A stretch of 64,000 bases of DNA from Scolanthus callimorphus (Eukaryota; Cnidaria; Anthozoa; Actiniaria; Edwardsiidae). The stretch lies in assembly GCA_033964015.1 (NCBI GenBank), contig CM066915.1, forward strand, positions 10,687,573 through 10,751,572. Reading direction: 5' to 3'. The notes beneath the pieces were generated by a model. The model was not told where the DNA came from. It did no database searches and saw only the letters and a list, made by a program, of their open reading frames with translations. Both the position numbers and the translations under genes were made by a program. Shown piece by piece: positions 11,680 through 23,070 of the stretch (positions are counted from its first letter, which is position 1; each line of letters opens with the position of its first letter).

Positions 11680-12389
11680 AGTACTTTGCATGTAGGACAC
11701 AGATACATGCTGGATTCACACCTGGTATTGAACCCTCCAAGGAATGCATGACAAACAAAGGCGGCCTAGATAAATCACCATTAACCATTACTGTGCCACG
11801 CAGTTATGCGTCTAGTTAAATATACAATAGTTCTTTACTTTTACTATTTGAGTGTATCCACACCGTAAACTTTTTCTTGTACCTTATTCAGAGTACTACT
11901 GAAATCGATAGACTGTTTATTGGGCTCAACAAAAAGCAATCATCTCATTACAAAACGTTAACGAGTCTGATGCCACTCCTTCACGCAAAATCATTCATGC
12001 GTTGTGTTGCTGGTGTAGTATACGGTCACCCTGTGTGTTGCCCGCAATGCATGTTGGGGCACGTGTTGTGGAGAGTCGCCATCTTGAAAGTAAAACTAGT
12101 TGTTGTTACTACGGTCATCCGTGTATTCTCCTGCATCTAAAGACACGTTACTACAGCTGGCAAACAAAAACTTAATGTTTTGGTAAATAATCACTGATTT
12201 GTATTTCTTTACCTCATAGAATTATTGGAAAACACAAGCACACAGCTTTTCTGGATGTTTCTGAATTTGCAAAATAACATATTTGAGTTGCACATATTGC
12301 TGACCTCAGTACAGGAAATTAAACACATCATGAATGTTTTTGTCTGGAGAAGAGTGCTTTTTCTCGAGCTGAAAAAACTGTCTACCGGT
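11680..12389. other. no supported gene
   Basis: Small open frames occur at 11877-12140 and 12225-12416, but they lack splice context and similarity that I recognise. GCAATGCATG..GGGGCACG near 12,045 resembles a word at 45,460 in the 5' flank of the transposase pseudogene, hinting at a shared old repeat. Confidence 0.4.
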
Positions 12390-12664
12390 TTTGATAGGTT
12401 GAAATGCTTTTATTAGTGCGCAGGAAATTTTTACATTCATGCCTTAGTGAAAGGCTTAATTTGTGGTGCGTCTTCGACATCGACCTCGCTAATACATTTC
12501 TGGCCTAAGAATTTTCTGAAACTTGGCCAGATGAAAGTTCAAGTCTTCTAATGAGCATCGCCAAGATTTTAGCCGAAAATATCTGCAAGATTTTTTATGA
12601 GAGGGCATTAAAAACTATGGGGTCGTCTTTGTATTTAAGAATTGTGACTTAGATGATAAAGATT

Positions 12665-12755
12665 GGGGAGATCACATTAATCATTGTACTTATAGAGGGG
12701 GATCACTGCATTTTGACCTTGTATTACCCAAAATCCTCTGGTCCCTTATTTTCCT
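12665..12755. mobile_element. truncated end of the G-rich GGGATCAC element family
   Basis: CTTATAGAGGGGGATCACTG and TTTTGACCTTGTATTAC match the right end of the element at 24,375-25,161 almost base for base. Here the terminal G/C run and outer TIR are deleted. It abuts the right arm of the larger TTAA-type element. Confidence 0.65.
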
Positions 12756-13593
12756 ATTCACAAGGAATTCGAGCGGAAATCTAATCGAAACGAGCAAAAC
12801 TTGTGCGGACTCGTATCCTGCCTAAATATATGCGCGCGCTGGTATTTATTCATGAGCCCACACTGTAAAATCAATATGTACAGCTGACTTGTGTAAAAGC
12901 TGCAGTCAAATTCCAAATTGCGTGATCTTTTCGATGCGAAGCGAGAATTCGAATAGTGTTTACGATTCAGATAACACATCGAGTGAATGATTCCGAAGCG
13001 ATAATAGCATATTTGAACAAGAGAAAATGATTTATTTTCTCTTGATTTGTATTAATATAAAAGAAAATATTGTGTATGTTTTCAGAAAGTCCGCGATTTT
13101 CTGATGTGCGCACTCTTTATAGCTAGAAGTTTCTGAATGTTTTTGTGATAGAGCGGATAATATGGTTATAATTACGCTTGGTGCAAACTGCGCTTGTACA
13201 AATTTATTGCGGCCAAGACTAGAGACGATTTCTTGGATTTTTCTAAGCTAATCAACTGAAAATGCGGCTTACGTAATGTCAGGAAACACACAAATAGGGA
13301 GTTGAGAATACTTTGAACCTTTCAAGTGCCAGCACTCCAGGCAATGACTTCATCACCGCTGGTGACAATAACTTCGCAAGCCATCCAGCTATGAAACTTT
13401 TTTATTGCAAATCAATCCGTTTACATCAGTGCTATGTTTTTATAGTGCTATGTTTTTTATGTTATAATCTTCTCTAAATCTGCTTCGCTATGGCGCTGGC
13501 TATACTAGGAACCTAACTCGAAAAGCAATTGCTACTAATTAGACTCTAGCCATTTCCGGTCATATACTTCTATTGATGTTTCTCGTTCATATT
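12756..13593. other. no supported gene
   Basis: AT-rich sequence with a small hairpin at ~13,019-13,046 (AAGAGAAAATGATTTATTTT then CTCTT). I find no exon or repeat with clear structure. Confidence 0.45.
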
Positions 13594-14880
13594 CAGTATG
13601 TTGGACATAAATTCCAAGAACAACTCTACGACGATACGAACGAATGTGGATAGCAGAATATCTGTGCTGACTCTCGTCATGGTACTTCGTGCAGTTTTTC
13701 CACAACAAAATATTTAACTTTCACCTGAATAATTACTTGCAATGCATTGTTAATTTCAAGTTGGCAAGCGAAGAATACTTGAAATCTCGATATGCTTTTC
13801 CTTGAAAAATTCAAATGTTTCATATCTCCAATGCGTCAAAGTCCTCGTAGCATTCTATTCAAGACGACTTTCAGTTTCCACTGCTTTAAATCTGTTAAAT
13901 CGAGTCACGGATCAACGAAGATCTCTGAATGATTTTTTTGGAGTGTAATTGCAAATGACATTGCTGCACTGTAGTAGGAAGAATACTTATTTGAATGATT
14001 TTTTTTCAGTATGTTGGACACAAATTCCAAGAACCACTCCACGTCGATACGAATGAATGTAGACGGTAGAATGTATGTGCCGACTCTCGTCATGGTACTA
14101 GGTTCAGTTTTTCCACAAAAAAGTATTTAATTTTGACCTGAATAATTATTGCTACAACATTGTCAATTTCAGGATGGCAAGGGAAGAATACACTTGAAAT
14201 CTCGATATTCTTTTTCTTGAATAATTCAAATCTTTCACATCTCCAATGCTCCAAGGCATTCCATGTGACTTCCAACTGCTTTCAATCGAGCCTCGGATCC
14301 GCGAAGATCTCTGAATTACTTGTTTTCGAGTGTTCTTGCAAATGACATTGCAACACCGAAGGAAGAATACTCGTATCAATGAAATAATTATTTTCAGTAT
14401 GTTGGACACAAATTCCAAGAACAACTCCACGGCAATACGAACGAGTGTAAATGGTAGAATGTCTGTGCCGACTCTCGTCATGGTACTAGGTTCAGTTTTT
14501 CCACAAAAAAGTATTTAATTTTGACCTGAATAATTATTGCTAAAACATTGTCAATTTCAAGATGGCAAGCACTAAACAAGAATTTCTGCAGAATACACTT
14601 CCGTGGTGCTTTTTCTTGGCTAATTCCTATCTTCCACACCTCGCAGCATTCCATGCGACTTTCTACTGCTTTCGACAGGCCTCCGATCAGCGAAGAACAC
14701 CGAATGAATGATTTCACACAGGAATTTCTTCAGAAACGACCGCTCGAAGAAAATAAATAAGTTAAAGAACTTTGACACAAATTCCAAAAGACTTTCCACT
14801 TTTTCTTGAATCCTCTTAGGGTAATTGAAGGTATACGAAAGTTCGAGCGTGGTACTAGGTTCAGTTTTCGAGGAATGAGA
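13594..14880. repeat. triplicated ~390-410 bp unit with a conserved small ORF
   Basis: CAGTATGTTGGACA marks unit starts at 13594, 14007 and 14395. A partial fourth unit begins at ~14,775 (GACACAAATTCCAAAAGAC). Units are diverged and carry different small indels. Each begins with a T-rich tract and CAG, like a 3' splice site, then an ATG opening 39-40 codons. The third reads MLDTNSKNNSTAIRTSVNGR and continues into PTLVMVLGSVFPQKSI. The frame, length and stop are kept in all three units despite many substitutions. The reverse strand is also partly open with a shared LEFVSN block. I do not recognise a protein family. Either this is an exon tandemly duplicated within a gene, or the low stop density is chance. 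Confidence 0.6.
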
Positions 14881-15782
14881 CGTCAAAATTTCCTCTCTCG
14901 AATCCCATGGCGTCATCTTGCGAAAACATCTCAGGAATATTCAGTGAGTTAAAACGCGACCCCGGGAGAATACAAAGCGTCATAATTGTGCTAGATGCAA
15001 AGGTCAGTTGCTGATCAAGATTAGTTGAAGTTTTCAGCTTTCCTCGTGTCTCCGATCAGCTAAAATATAATTATAAAACTCCGTTGTCTGCCTCGGCACA
15101 TTTCCAACAGAATCTCAATTTCAGAGTTTGACTGTGGGGAGGGGGGTTATTTTGTCTTACTGCGCATGCGAAATAACAGCAGGTCAGCAGCTTCACTGAG
15201 GGCTCAGCTCAAGATTTGTTTGCGAAGAGATGTACGGCTTGAATTCCTTGTGATTAGCTGCCTCTGTTCGAAGTTTACACTCTTGGATATATAAGTAAAT
15301 TTAGAGCTCCAGTTAAATAATACCCGCGGGGTTAGTTTTAGAGAAGCCATTTCACTGCTAAACTCAGTCATTTTTATTCCCCCAGTTGCCTTTGATTGAA
15401 AGTATCGCCTTCTTGAATGAAAAAAGTTAATGATAGCTCCAAATATAAAACTTCTTCCTAGTACTCTGTCAAGACTACTTTCTTTTCAAAATGGTCCCTG
15501 CGGGATTTTTAGATGCCATTTACAGAATTCGCGTCCGTGTTGTATCGGATCTACAAACACTCGGCCTCGTAAAAAAATGTAAATTTGGGAGAGAAAATCC
15601 AAGATATTTTTTTCATGCTAGTTGCTATACAAATTATGTTACAACTACTAGTATCAGATTTACAACACGCTTCGGTTGTTCGTATATTAATCTTGTATAA
15701 TATAACAGGGGACGATTATTCAGTTCGGTCAACTGACATTCTGGAGAAATTAGCGCATTCGGGATCGAGGAATAATGTTTTA

Positions 15783-15944
15783 GTCAAATCACACTAGTAG
15801 GTCAATTTGTATAGCCAAAACACGTTTTCTGACCTGGTAGTTTGCCACTTTCTGGCTTTGAAATCTAACACTTTTTGCTACTAGTAGGCTATAACCAATC
15901 AGAACGCAATTTGACGATAGACCACTAGGTGCGATTTGACTCAT
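15783..15944. mobile_element. ~160 bp TIR element
   Basis: GTCAAATCACACTAGTAGGTC at the left end pairs with GACC..CTAGGTGCGATTTGAC at the right end with a few mismatches. Its size and lack of coding potential fit a MITE. Confidence 0.55.
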
Positions 15945-16968
15945 AACAAATAGCTATGGCAACGGAAGCAGAATCGCTGTCAAACTGAAAATCATTTAAA
16001 ATGAGACGGTATTCGACATGGAATCCTCAAACAAACAACAAACGCAAATCTTCCGAGCAGTTACAGTCGTTTTTAAAGAACTTTCATCCTTTTCCAACTA
16101 ACCTAGCGACCCGCCCGGGCGCGAGAAATCTTGAATGAAAATTTGCGATAGTTGTCGAATACAACTTTTACACTTTTTTAAAGTTAAAACTTCTTAAAGT
16201 TGAAATTACGGTCGAAGTTGAACGTTTTTCGTGGCAAGGACCTACCTTGAATATTTTTCTTGTCACTTCCAGCACGATGACAGTCTTCTGAGTTTCGACC
16301 TTCCATCCAGCTCCGGTCCATCCAGCTCCGGTTGTCTCCGAAAGACTCCGAAACATGTTCTCTCCTCTCTCTCTCCTCTCCGTTGTTTTAGTCTGCTTTT
16401 TTATCATCTTCAGATTTTGACATGTTCGCTAGGGCAACCTCCATCTTCCTACTGAAGACATTTCCCATTCCCTCGCGATCAAGCGGTCAGATATGATTTG
16501 TCTTCCGACATGTCATTCCCTGCTGGTATTTCTTCTCCACTCTCCATCCCCCGCTTCTTTTCCCTCGTGAAACTCCCGTGCCCATCGACATATTATCCGT
16601 CTCGACTTCATCCCGGTAAATCTGATTTTTAGTCTAAAATATCTTGACTGGATTTGACAGCCTGTTTTAGAAACGTTTCAGAACAAGAAACATACAAATT
16701 TTCCTTCACTTTTCGTAAACTCAAACACGAATTTTGAAATAAAAATCGCCAACTAAATTTGAAGCGCGCGCGTGCTCATCTTCTCGCTCAAAACTGGTTG
16801 GTTGCGTGTGTGACGCCGGATGAACGAACGAACGAAGACACAAACCGGTAATCCGTGACAAAACAGGTCAATGCATATATACTTTTGTGTTGTTTCCTTT
16901 CCTCCTGCATGTAGCTATGGGGCTCCGCTATTAGTAGTGATACTCCATAACTATCACCAAACAATATT

Positions 16969-17012
16969 AGGGATATTGATTAGGGATATTGATAAATATT
17001 AAGGATATTGAT
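16969..17012 (+). repeat. short GGATATTGAT tandem repeat
   Basis: A TTAGGGATATTGAT-type word is repeated three to four times with slight variation. Confidence 0.6.
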
Positions 17013-18619
17013 AAACGTAATGTGGGAGTTATCCATCAAATAGAAAAAGACAATGCCAAAACCTTGCATTTTAACAACAACACACCAGATCTTGCCAATG
17101 TGGATTAAATTGACTGAAATTTATTTTTAGTAGTTTATTTTCCCGTTTTCGGACTCCGTTCCATTAGGAAATATCTCTAGCTCGAGAGTGTACTACTTCT
17201 TGTTTTTGAAATATGCCATTTAGGTATTTTGTGTTGTATTAGTAATATTTTGTGATCTTTACTATTTACCATGTATTCTAGCTCAGCGCAAATTAGGTGT
17301 CCTCATATGCAAAATATTTTAAGTATTGTTATCCCTTCTATGCAGGTAATTAATTACCCCTCCCCTGCCCCAAATGATCATTCAAGCATTGCCAAACATC
17401 GCTGATAAGGTCTGCGGGTAGCAAATAAGAAATTACCTCTTCATTTAGTACTGTACCTTGATGGAGTTTAGGTGATCTAGCCTGCTTTTATGGTAGATGC
17501 TAAGCCCTAGAATGTCAGGCATGGGAACGTGTAATCGCAAGACGCACTTGGAGGAATTCGTCAAGCTCACCATCAACTGAAAGAAGAATTTTGATTTCAA
17601 TTTGGATTGCCAAATTTGCATAGACATTTGCTTCGCTACAGCAAACATGATTTTTACTGCAAACATTAATTATAACAAATTCACGATATAACGCGCGCTC
17701 TGATTGGTTGATTTTCTATGTGAAAGAAATGGATATACCATAGAGATTTCCCATAGAAAGTACGTCACACTCGGAATCAAGCGAAACGGGAGGCAAGATT
17801 GAGCTCGCCAATGTCACAAAAGCTGTCAAAACAACACCCTGGATCTAAAACAAGCTCTGGAAATTAAAAGCAAGTGAAAAGGAACATGTTTCAGATGGAT
17901 TTATGTAGTTTCGGAAATCCGATGACTGATAGATAGGTTTATTTTTGCAAAATTTGCTCCTTTTCGTGCGAGTTTTGAGGGCTCTGTTTTGAGTGCTGTT
18001 TTTATTCAAGTCCTGAAGAATTTCTACTTCAGCGGCCACAAAACTGTCATGTGAAAAATTCGTGAAAGGAAGAAGTTAGCAGGTAAGCAAATCAATTGAT
18101 CCAAATTAATTTTGTTAATTAAATTAAATTTTGAAATCAGCTACTTCAAATTTAGTAGTTTGGAATTTCTCTTTGGCAAGTAAGGTTTCCTTCGCTGCTT
18201 TCGATTTTCTTCGTATTATTTTCTCTTGCAATGCCATGATTGCCTAATAAAATATGAGAATCAGAAAAGACTATGTTTTCATTATATTTTCTACGAAATA
18301 GTCAAGTTCGATTTTGTCATTTAGTTTGAAAAGGGTTTCCTTGTAAAATTTCAGTGCTGGATGCAACGATGTTGTTGAAACACAAATCCACCTCACAAAA
18401 CGATGTATTATTTTCCACTAGCTTTTGAAAAGTCCACTTACAGTGTAACTAAAACGGCTAAAAAGAAAGAAGAGATTTGTCAGTACGTGTGTATATCCAG
18501 TTCTATAATTCCACCCGCATTTTGTTCCCCGATTGAGCAAGTTATGGGGGATTTGTTGTTTGCGTGCGTTTTGTTTCCAACTTTATTTTGCGAAACTTCG
18601 TTGTCTATGTTATAAAAGC

Positions 18620-18782
18620 AATGGCCCATACTTAGCAGTACGTATATCCAGTTCTGGAAGCACTTGGATAGTTGAGAGAGTACTCTGCTAACGCCTCGTG
18701 CGACTCTTACGCTACCTTCGTGCTCTCTCAACTATCCGCGTGCTTCCAGACCTGGATATACGCACGCTAAGCACGGACCATT
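18620..18782. mobile_element. palindromic hairpin element, ~65 bp arms
   Basis: ATGGCCCATACTTAGCAGTA and CGTATATCCAGTTCTGGAAG in the left arm pair with CTGGATATACGCACGCTAAG and neighbours on the right, ending GGACCATT at 18,782. The arms meet around CTCTCAACTATCC/GGATAGTTGAGAG. A GTGTGTATATCCAGTTCT word at 18,487 is a further fragment. A compact hairpin of this kind fits a MITE. Confidence 0.7.
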
Positions 18783-18784
18783 TC

Positions 18785-19342
18785 TTAGGGGGCGTGTCAT
18801 TATTTAGCGGGGGGAGGGCTACCATTTATTTTAAGAAACGCTAAAAAAAATCAGGACCCTCCCCTTGAAAATTGTGACCCTCCCCCAGTCATAGGTTAAA
18901 AAAAATTTGTGGCCCTCCCCCACTTCTATTTTACATTTTCTAAAAACGTGTTAGATGATGTGACCCTGTTCCTTTTTCAGGCATGGTATACATTTTTTTT
19001 AACAACATTTGGACGAGGAAGAGAGTGAAACAGATGCAGATAGCAGTTATTCCAGCAGCTTCTTTATCATTTGCATTTTACATTTTGCATAAAACTTCGA
19101 TGCGATAAATAATGACCGCTTCTTAGCTTTGACAGAAGTAAGAAAAAAGTATTTCTGCTATTAAGAAGAATGAAAGAGACTATGCATCACTAGGACAAGA
19201 GCCTATCTAACAGGTTTTTAAGAAAATATAAAACAGATGGGGAGAGTGACAATTTTTCTTATTAAGTTCAAGGGGAGCGTTCTGATTTTTTTAGCCTTGC
19301 TTAAAAAATATAACATGCCTGAAATAGGAACGGGGTCACATT
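18785..19342. mobile_element. degenerate G-rich element related to 24375-25161
   Basis: The left end TTAGGGGGCGTGTCATTATT resembles the terminus of the intronic element at 24,375. The interior has repeated CCCTCCCC and GACCCTCCCC words. An inner inverted repeat pairs ~18,960-18,990 with ~19,305-19,340 (TGACCCTGTTCC, GGCATG and complements). It is adjacent to the preceding hairpin element. Confidence 0.5.
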
Positions 19343-19443
19343 AAATTTAGTTGCTCCCGGTAGTAGGGGTGATCAGGGAAGTTTTCCTTTTTTTAAGGCT
19401 ATGGTATTGAACGCTAAGCGAATGTTTCAAAATATATATTGCA

Positions 19444-21022
19444 CGTGTGCAATAGTGAAAACCGGCGAACAAAAAGCGGTGAACAGTAAGTGGACAACGT
19501 GGTGAGCAATAGTTGATGATAATGAGCAGCGGTGAGCAACGCCAAACAACCGTGAGCATATGGCGCGTTTTCAGGGTCAAAATTCAAACGTAGTTCTTAC
19601 ATACGGACTTTGAATTGAATACACGCATTTTGAATTCAATACACGCATTTTGAATTGAATACACACTGAATTTGAATTGACTTTTGAATTCAATACATGC
19701 ATTTTGAATTTCATACTCACGAATTTTGAATTGAATACACGCGTATTGAATTGAATATACGGATGTTGAATTGAATACACGGATTTTGAATTGAATACAC
19801 GCATTTCGAAGTGAATAGGGCTAGGGTAGAGCTGCTAGCAGTCTACTGCCGCTCGAGCTACTACAGCTATCCGGCTACCGCCACAGTGTTAGTGTTAGTA
19901 AATGCTGCGGCTCAGCCCAATGTTAAACAAGGACACTGCGGTCCAGAGCGGAATTGTCGACCCTTTTTTGGTTTCGTCCTTCGTCGCGTCAGGTAATGTT
20001 CGCCGTGGCAGGGCAGCGTAATGTCACGGACGAATAACAAGGCGGTTTTTTTTTTGGTCCATTTCATCAAGGGCAAGGAAAATCCGTGTTACAAGAGGAA
20101 GATGCCAGGCAAAGAAAAGACCCTGCCAGGTCTGACATATTTGCCAATGTTGTCGGTCCGCGACCCTGCACTGCCCCGCCAAGGCGAACATTACCGGACG
20201 GAGGTCGAAAACTGAGAAGGGTGGACAAATCGGCTCTGGATCGCACTGTCGTGGTGTTTGCGTTGGGCTGAGCTGCCCAGTTGGCTGACGCTGTGGCAGT
20301 ACCTGGATAGTTAAAAGCTTGAGCGGCAGTGGTGGTGGCAGTAGTTAGATGAGCGCATCTCCATGGAACGCCTGGTCGAAGAAATTCGTGTTACAAGAAA
20401 TGGCTGTGACAAGTATTCAATTCAAAATGTGTGTATTGAATTCAAAATCCGTGTGTATTCAATTCAAAATGCGTGTGTATTGAATTCAAAAAGCATGTAT
20501 TCAATTCAAAGTCCGTATGTAAGAACTACGCTTGAATTTTGACCCTGAAAACGCGCCATATGAGCCGGGGTGAGCAATGACGAACAACGGTGAGCAGGGG
20601 TGAGCAAAAATGAGCAACAGTGAACAACAGCGAACAATGGTGAGCAGGGGTGAGCAAGGATGAACAACAGTGAATAATAGGGAACAACGGTGAGCAGGGG
20701 TGAGCAAGGATGAACAACAGTGAACAACAGGGAGCAGGGGAGCAGGGGTGAACAACAGGGAACAAAATTGAGCAAGGGTGAGCAAGGGTGCGCAAGGATG
20801 AACAACAGTGAACAACGGTGAGCAAGGTTGAACAACAGGGAACAACGATGAGCAGGGGTGAGCAGGGGTGAGCAAGGATGAACAACAGTGAGCAAAAGGG
20901 AACAACGGTGAGCAGGGGTGAACAACAGTGAATAACAGGGAACAACAGTGAGCAGGGGTGAACAACAGTGAATAACAGAGAACAACGGTGAGCAGGGGTG
21001 AGCAAGGATTAACAACAGTGAA
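19444..21022. mobile_element. FB-like foldback transposon with 10 bp repeat arms
   Basis: A long imperfect palindrome centred near 20,100. From the centre outward: paired GC-rich segments (19,830-20,030 with 20,160-20,330); paired arrays of a TTGAATTGAATACACGCAT unit (19,605-19,815 with 20,418-20,515); a paired unique block TTTCAGGGTCAAAATTCAA / TTGAATTTTGACCCTGAAA; and outer arrays of GTGAGCAGGG, GTGAACAACA and GGGAACAACG 10-mers. The outer array is short and degenerate on the left (19,444-19,560) and about 460 bases on the right (20,560-21,022). Drosophila FB elements have long inverted arms built from short modular repeats. No transposase is present. The three overlapping Cys/Ser/Pro-rich open frames on the minus strand are products of the 10 bp repeat. 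Confidence 0.75.
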
Positions 21023-21332
21023 CTATTAAATGTTTTTCATAAAAAAACGGTTTACAAGCTGGAGCTCACTCAACACCGATTAAGTGCTCGCTAAATGAGT
21101 CACGTTCGAGCCACGCGCCCAACGCGGGCCAGGAGCCAATCAGCGACCAGACTTACACCCCGGGATTTCCCATGATGTCACAGGCCTCGCAATGAGCAAC
21201 GCTTTTCTTCCAAGTCTTGGTTGAATCAGGTTAGTTTTCCAGGTGATGGTCCCAGGGGATGCGTCGAAGGTAGCGGACGTTAAATGTTGGAGCTCCGAAA
21301 AAGTTATAAGAAATACCTATTTTAAAGCCTAG

Positions 21333-21968
21333 AAACCCGGGCAAGAGGAGATCACCGACCGCGTGGAAGATTGCGAGAAGCAGTTAGCTATCAACACCAG
21401 CGAGCTTACTCGACAGAGCATATATTCGATAAGATGGAACTTAATATTTTACAAGGTCCCAGAAATGCCCAATGAAGTATGCGTGGAGGTAGTTAAGGAG
21501 TTGTTGACAGGGCCGTTGGGCCTAGAAGAGGAAGAAGTGAAGCATATGAAGATGTGTGGCGCGCACGGGTTGAGTAAAATAAGTCGAGGCCGTTCAAGAC
21601 CTCTTATTATTATATTCACATATCGATCAGATAGAGAAAAGGTCTGGAAGCAGAGGTATAAGCTGAAGGATACAAGCGTGAGTATTGGAGAAAACCTGCC
21701 TAAAGAGGTACAAGAATTGCGAAAAAAAGGTTTGGTTCCGGCACTGAAGGTTGTCAAAAAACAAATCCCGGAATGTACGGCCACGCTAATTGGGGGCAGT
21801 TTAATTGTCATTGGCAAACCTTATTACCACTACGAAATCCCAAAGGAGTGGCGGGTTTCACAGGTTTCACAGGTTTCACAGGTTAGACTTCTGATAAAAC
21901 AGTCAAAAATACAACTAAAAAGTCTATTATGGACAATACATTTGCGCTGTGCTTCAAGCAAGAAGTAG
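21333..21968 (+). pseudogene. L1-type LINE ORF1 relic (RNA-binding/chaperone protein)
   Basis: The frame is open from just after a stop at 21,330 and has no ATG of its own near the start, so it is a fragment. In order it shows EEITDRVEDCEKQ (end of a coiled coil), RWNLIFYKVPE (start of the RRM-like fold), AHGLSK..RGRSRPLIIIF, RSDREKVWKQRYKLKD, VSIGENLPKEVQELRKK, and LIGGSLIVIGKPYY of the C-terminal domain. This is the trimeric LINE-1 ORF1 nucleic-acid-binding protein plan. The tail has a three-fold GTTTCACAG duplication and then diverges. No ORF2 follows, so it is an isolated, probably dead piece, although the ~200 codon frame is uninterrupted. Confidence 0.8.
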
Positions 21969-22554
21969 GGGTTTCATTCACTTTTTCCACTGTTCTTCTG
22001 AGAGCTGTTGAAAAAAATTGGTGAAAGAAACCCTGGCTCCTCTCTAGTGGAATCTTTTTGCCAGCACAGAGTTCGGTTGAATCTGTGTTTTAGACATAAA
22101 AAGCAAGCAGTTGAGAGTATTTGTGCTTTTAATTGTCGCAGGGCAAAAAGACTTCTATAAATATTTTGTCTAACCTGTCAATACAGGGGGGAACCGCTGT
22201 GAAAATTCATTGGTTTACCACAGGTATCCCGAGCGCTAGGGTTTTGTGTTGCTTTGTTGTTCAGTCGCTTCAAAGTTCAAAGCGCCATATTTTCCTTGAA
22301 TGTACACTTGCAGAGGAGAAACTTCAGGTCAGAGCTAAGGATTAAAGGTACTTTTATGTTAAACCTGTATCTTGTTGATTGTGTTTGATTTAGTCTAGAA
22401 ATTTACGCGAAAAAATGGCTCCTTGTGCTCAGTCTAGCGTGTGTTTTTGCATGTCAAAAATCAAGTAGTGTTTCTGTGAGAAATCCGAGCCTCTGATCCA
22501 CTTGTCTTCTCTGGTCAGTAGAAAAATCACTCATCTACGCAAATTACCAGATAT
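21969..22554. other. no supported gene
   Basis: Unremarkable sequence following the LINE relic, with no exon or repeat structure that I can support. Confidence 0.4.
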
Positions 22555-23070
22555 TAAGAGGCTGTCTCTGTAAAAGCGTCCCACTGAATTTCGCTTCAAA
22601 AAAAATTTCTCTTCAACTTTCTCTACCAAAAGGCATTGCTAGGCAACTCTCTAAAATAAGTTTAGTTTGGGTCAAATTGTATTTTTGGGAACGCCAGAGG
22701 TCGCCGAAGCGTGGGCCGGCCGAGGAACCAGTTGGCCTGTTCCAAAATGCAAGATTTTGGCATTTTACAAAACGATGCCAAATACTCAATTCGCAACGCA
22801 GAGCTGTAAGCTCTGTCTCATTTTAGAGAGAAACCTTTCCTTTTTGCTAGAAAAGCACTATCAGTTCCATTGTGACACGAAAATATCGAAACAAATTGAG
22901 GATTTTGAACCCTACTTTGGCAAGGTGTTCGATGGCTCGAAATTGCCTGAAACTAGCGGCTAGTTTTCCCAAAGTGGGGCTTTGTTGATACCTTTCAGCT
23001 AAAGAGCGGGTTAGAGCAATCCATCCTTGATATATATGAGCAATTTCCCGTGTACGTTGTCAGTATTTTG
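22555..23070 (+). repeat. dispersed repeat, copy 1 (inverted relative to 42093-42592)
   Basis: About 510 bases match 42,093-42,592 in opposite orientation, from GAGGCTGTCTCTGTAAAAGC to CCCGTGTACGTT. Both copies keep the same ~98 codon open frame (GTPEVAEAWAGRGTS...SKLPETSG here; about 84% identical residues) ending in TAG. The frame starts with TTG in both, so it is not a simple eukaryotic ORF and may be a remnant exon of a mobile element. I do not recognise the protein. Confidence 0.65.

Larger units (their letters stand above)
7212..12668. mobile_element. large TTAA-GGTGACTC inverted-repeat element with nested repeats
   Basis: The left end is TTAA (7212-7215) followed by GGTGACTCGCTCGAAAT. 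The same terminus bounds the palindrome at 50,336-52,107. About 290 bases at 7373-7665 reappear inverted at 12,390-12,668 with high identity, sharing GGTCGATGTCGAAGATGCG, GCATGAATGTAAAAATTTCC and others. The right terminus is missing: sequence of the G-rich GGGATCAC family starts at about 12,665. Between the arms lie a foldback element, a satellite-like array and a 250 bp TIR element. No transposase is visible. TTAA targets are used by piggyBac and Kolobok, and I cannot tell which family drives this one. Confidence 0.6.
14881..18619. other. long gene-poor stretch
   Basis: No convincing exon. Contents are a short TIR element (15783-15944), a small minisatellite (16969-17012), a GAAC-type repeat near 16,825 and CCAAT-like words (TGATTGGTTGA) near 17,705. 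A basic 37-codon ATG frame on the minus strand at 18241-18128 (start MALQEKIIRRKSKAAKETLL) has no context to support it. Confidence 0.4.

Noticed and set aside
20501..21015. Three overlapping long minus-strand ORFs rich in Cys, Ser, Pro and Leu
   Set aside because: All three frames are open because a 10 bp repeat without stops on that strand is read in each phase. They are products of the tandem repeat, not proteins.
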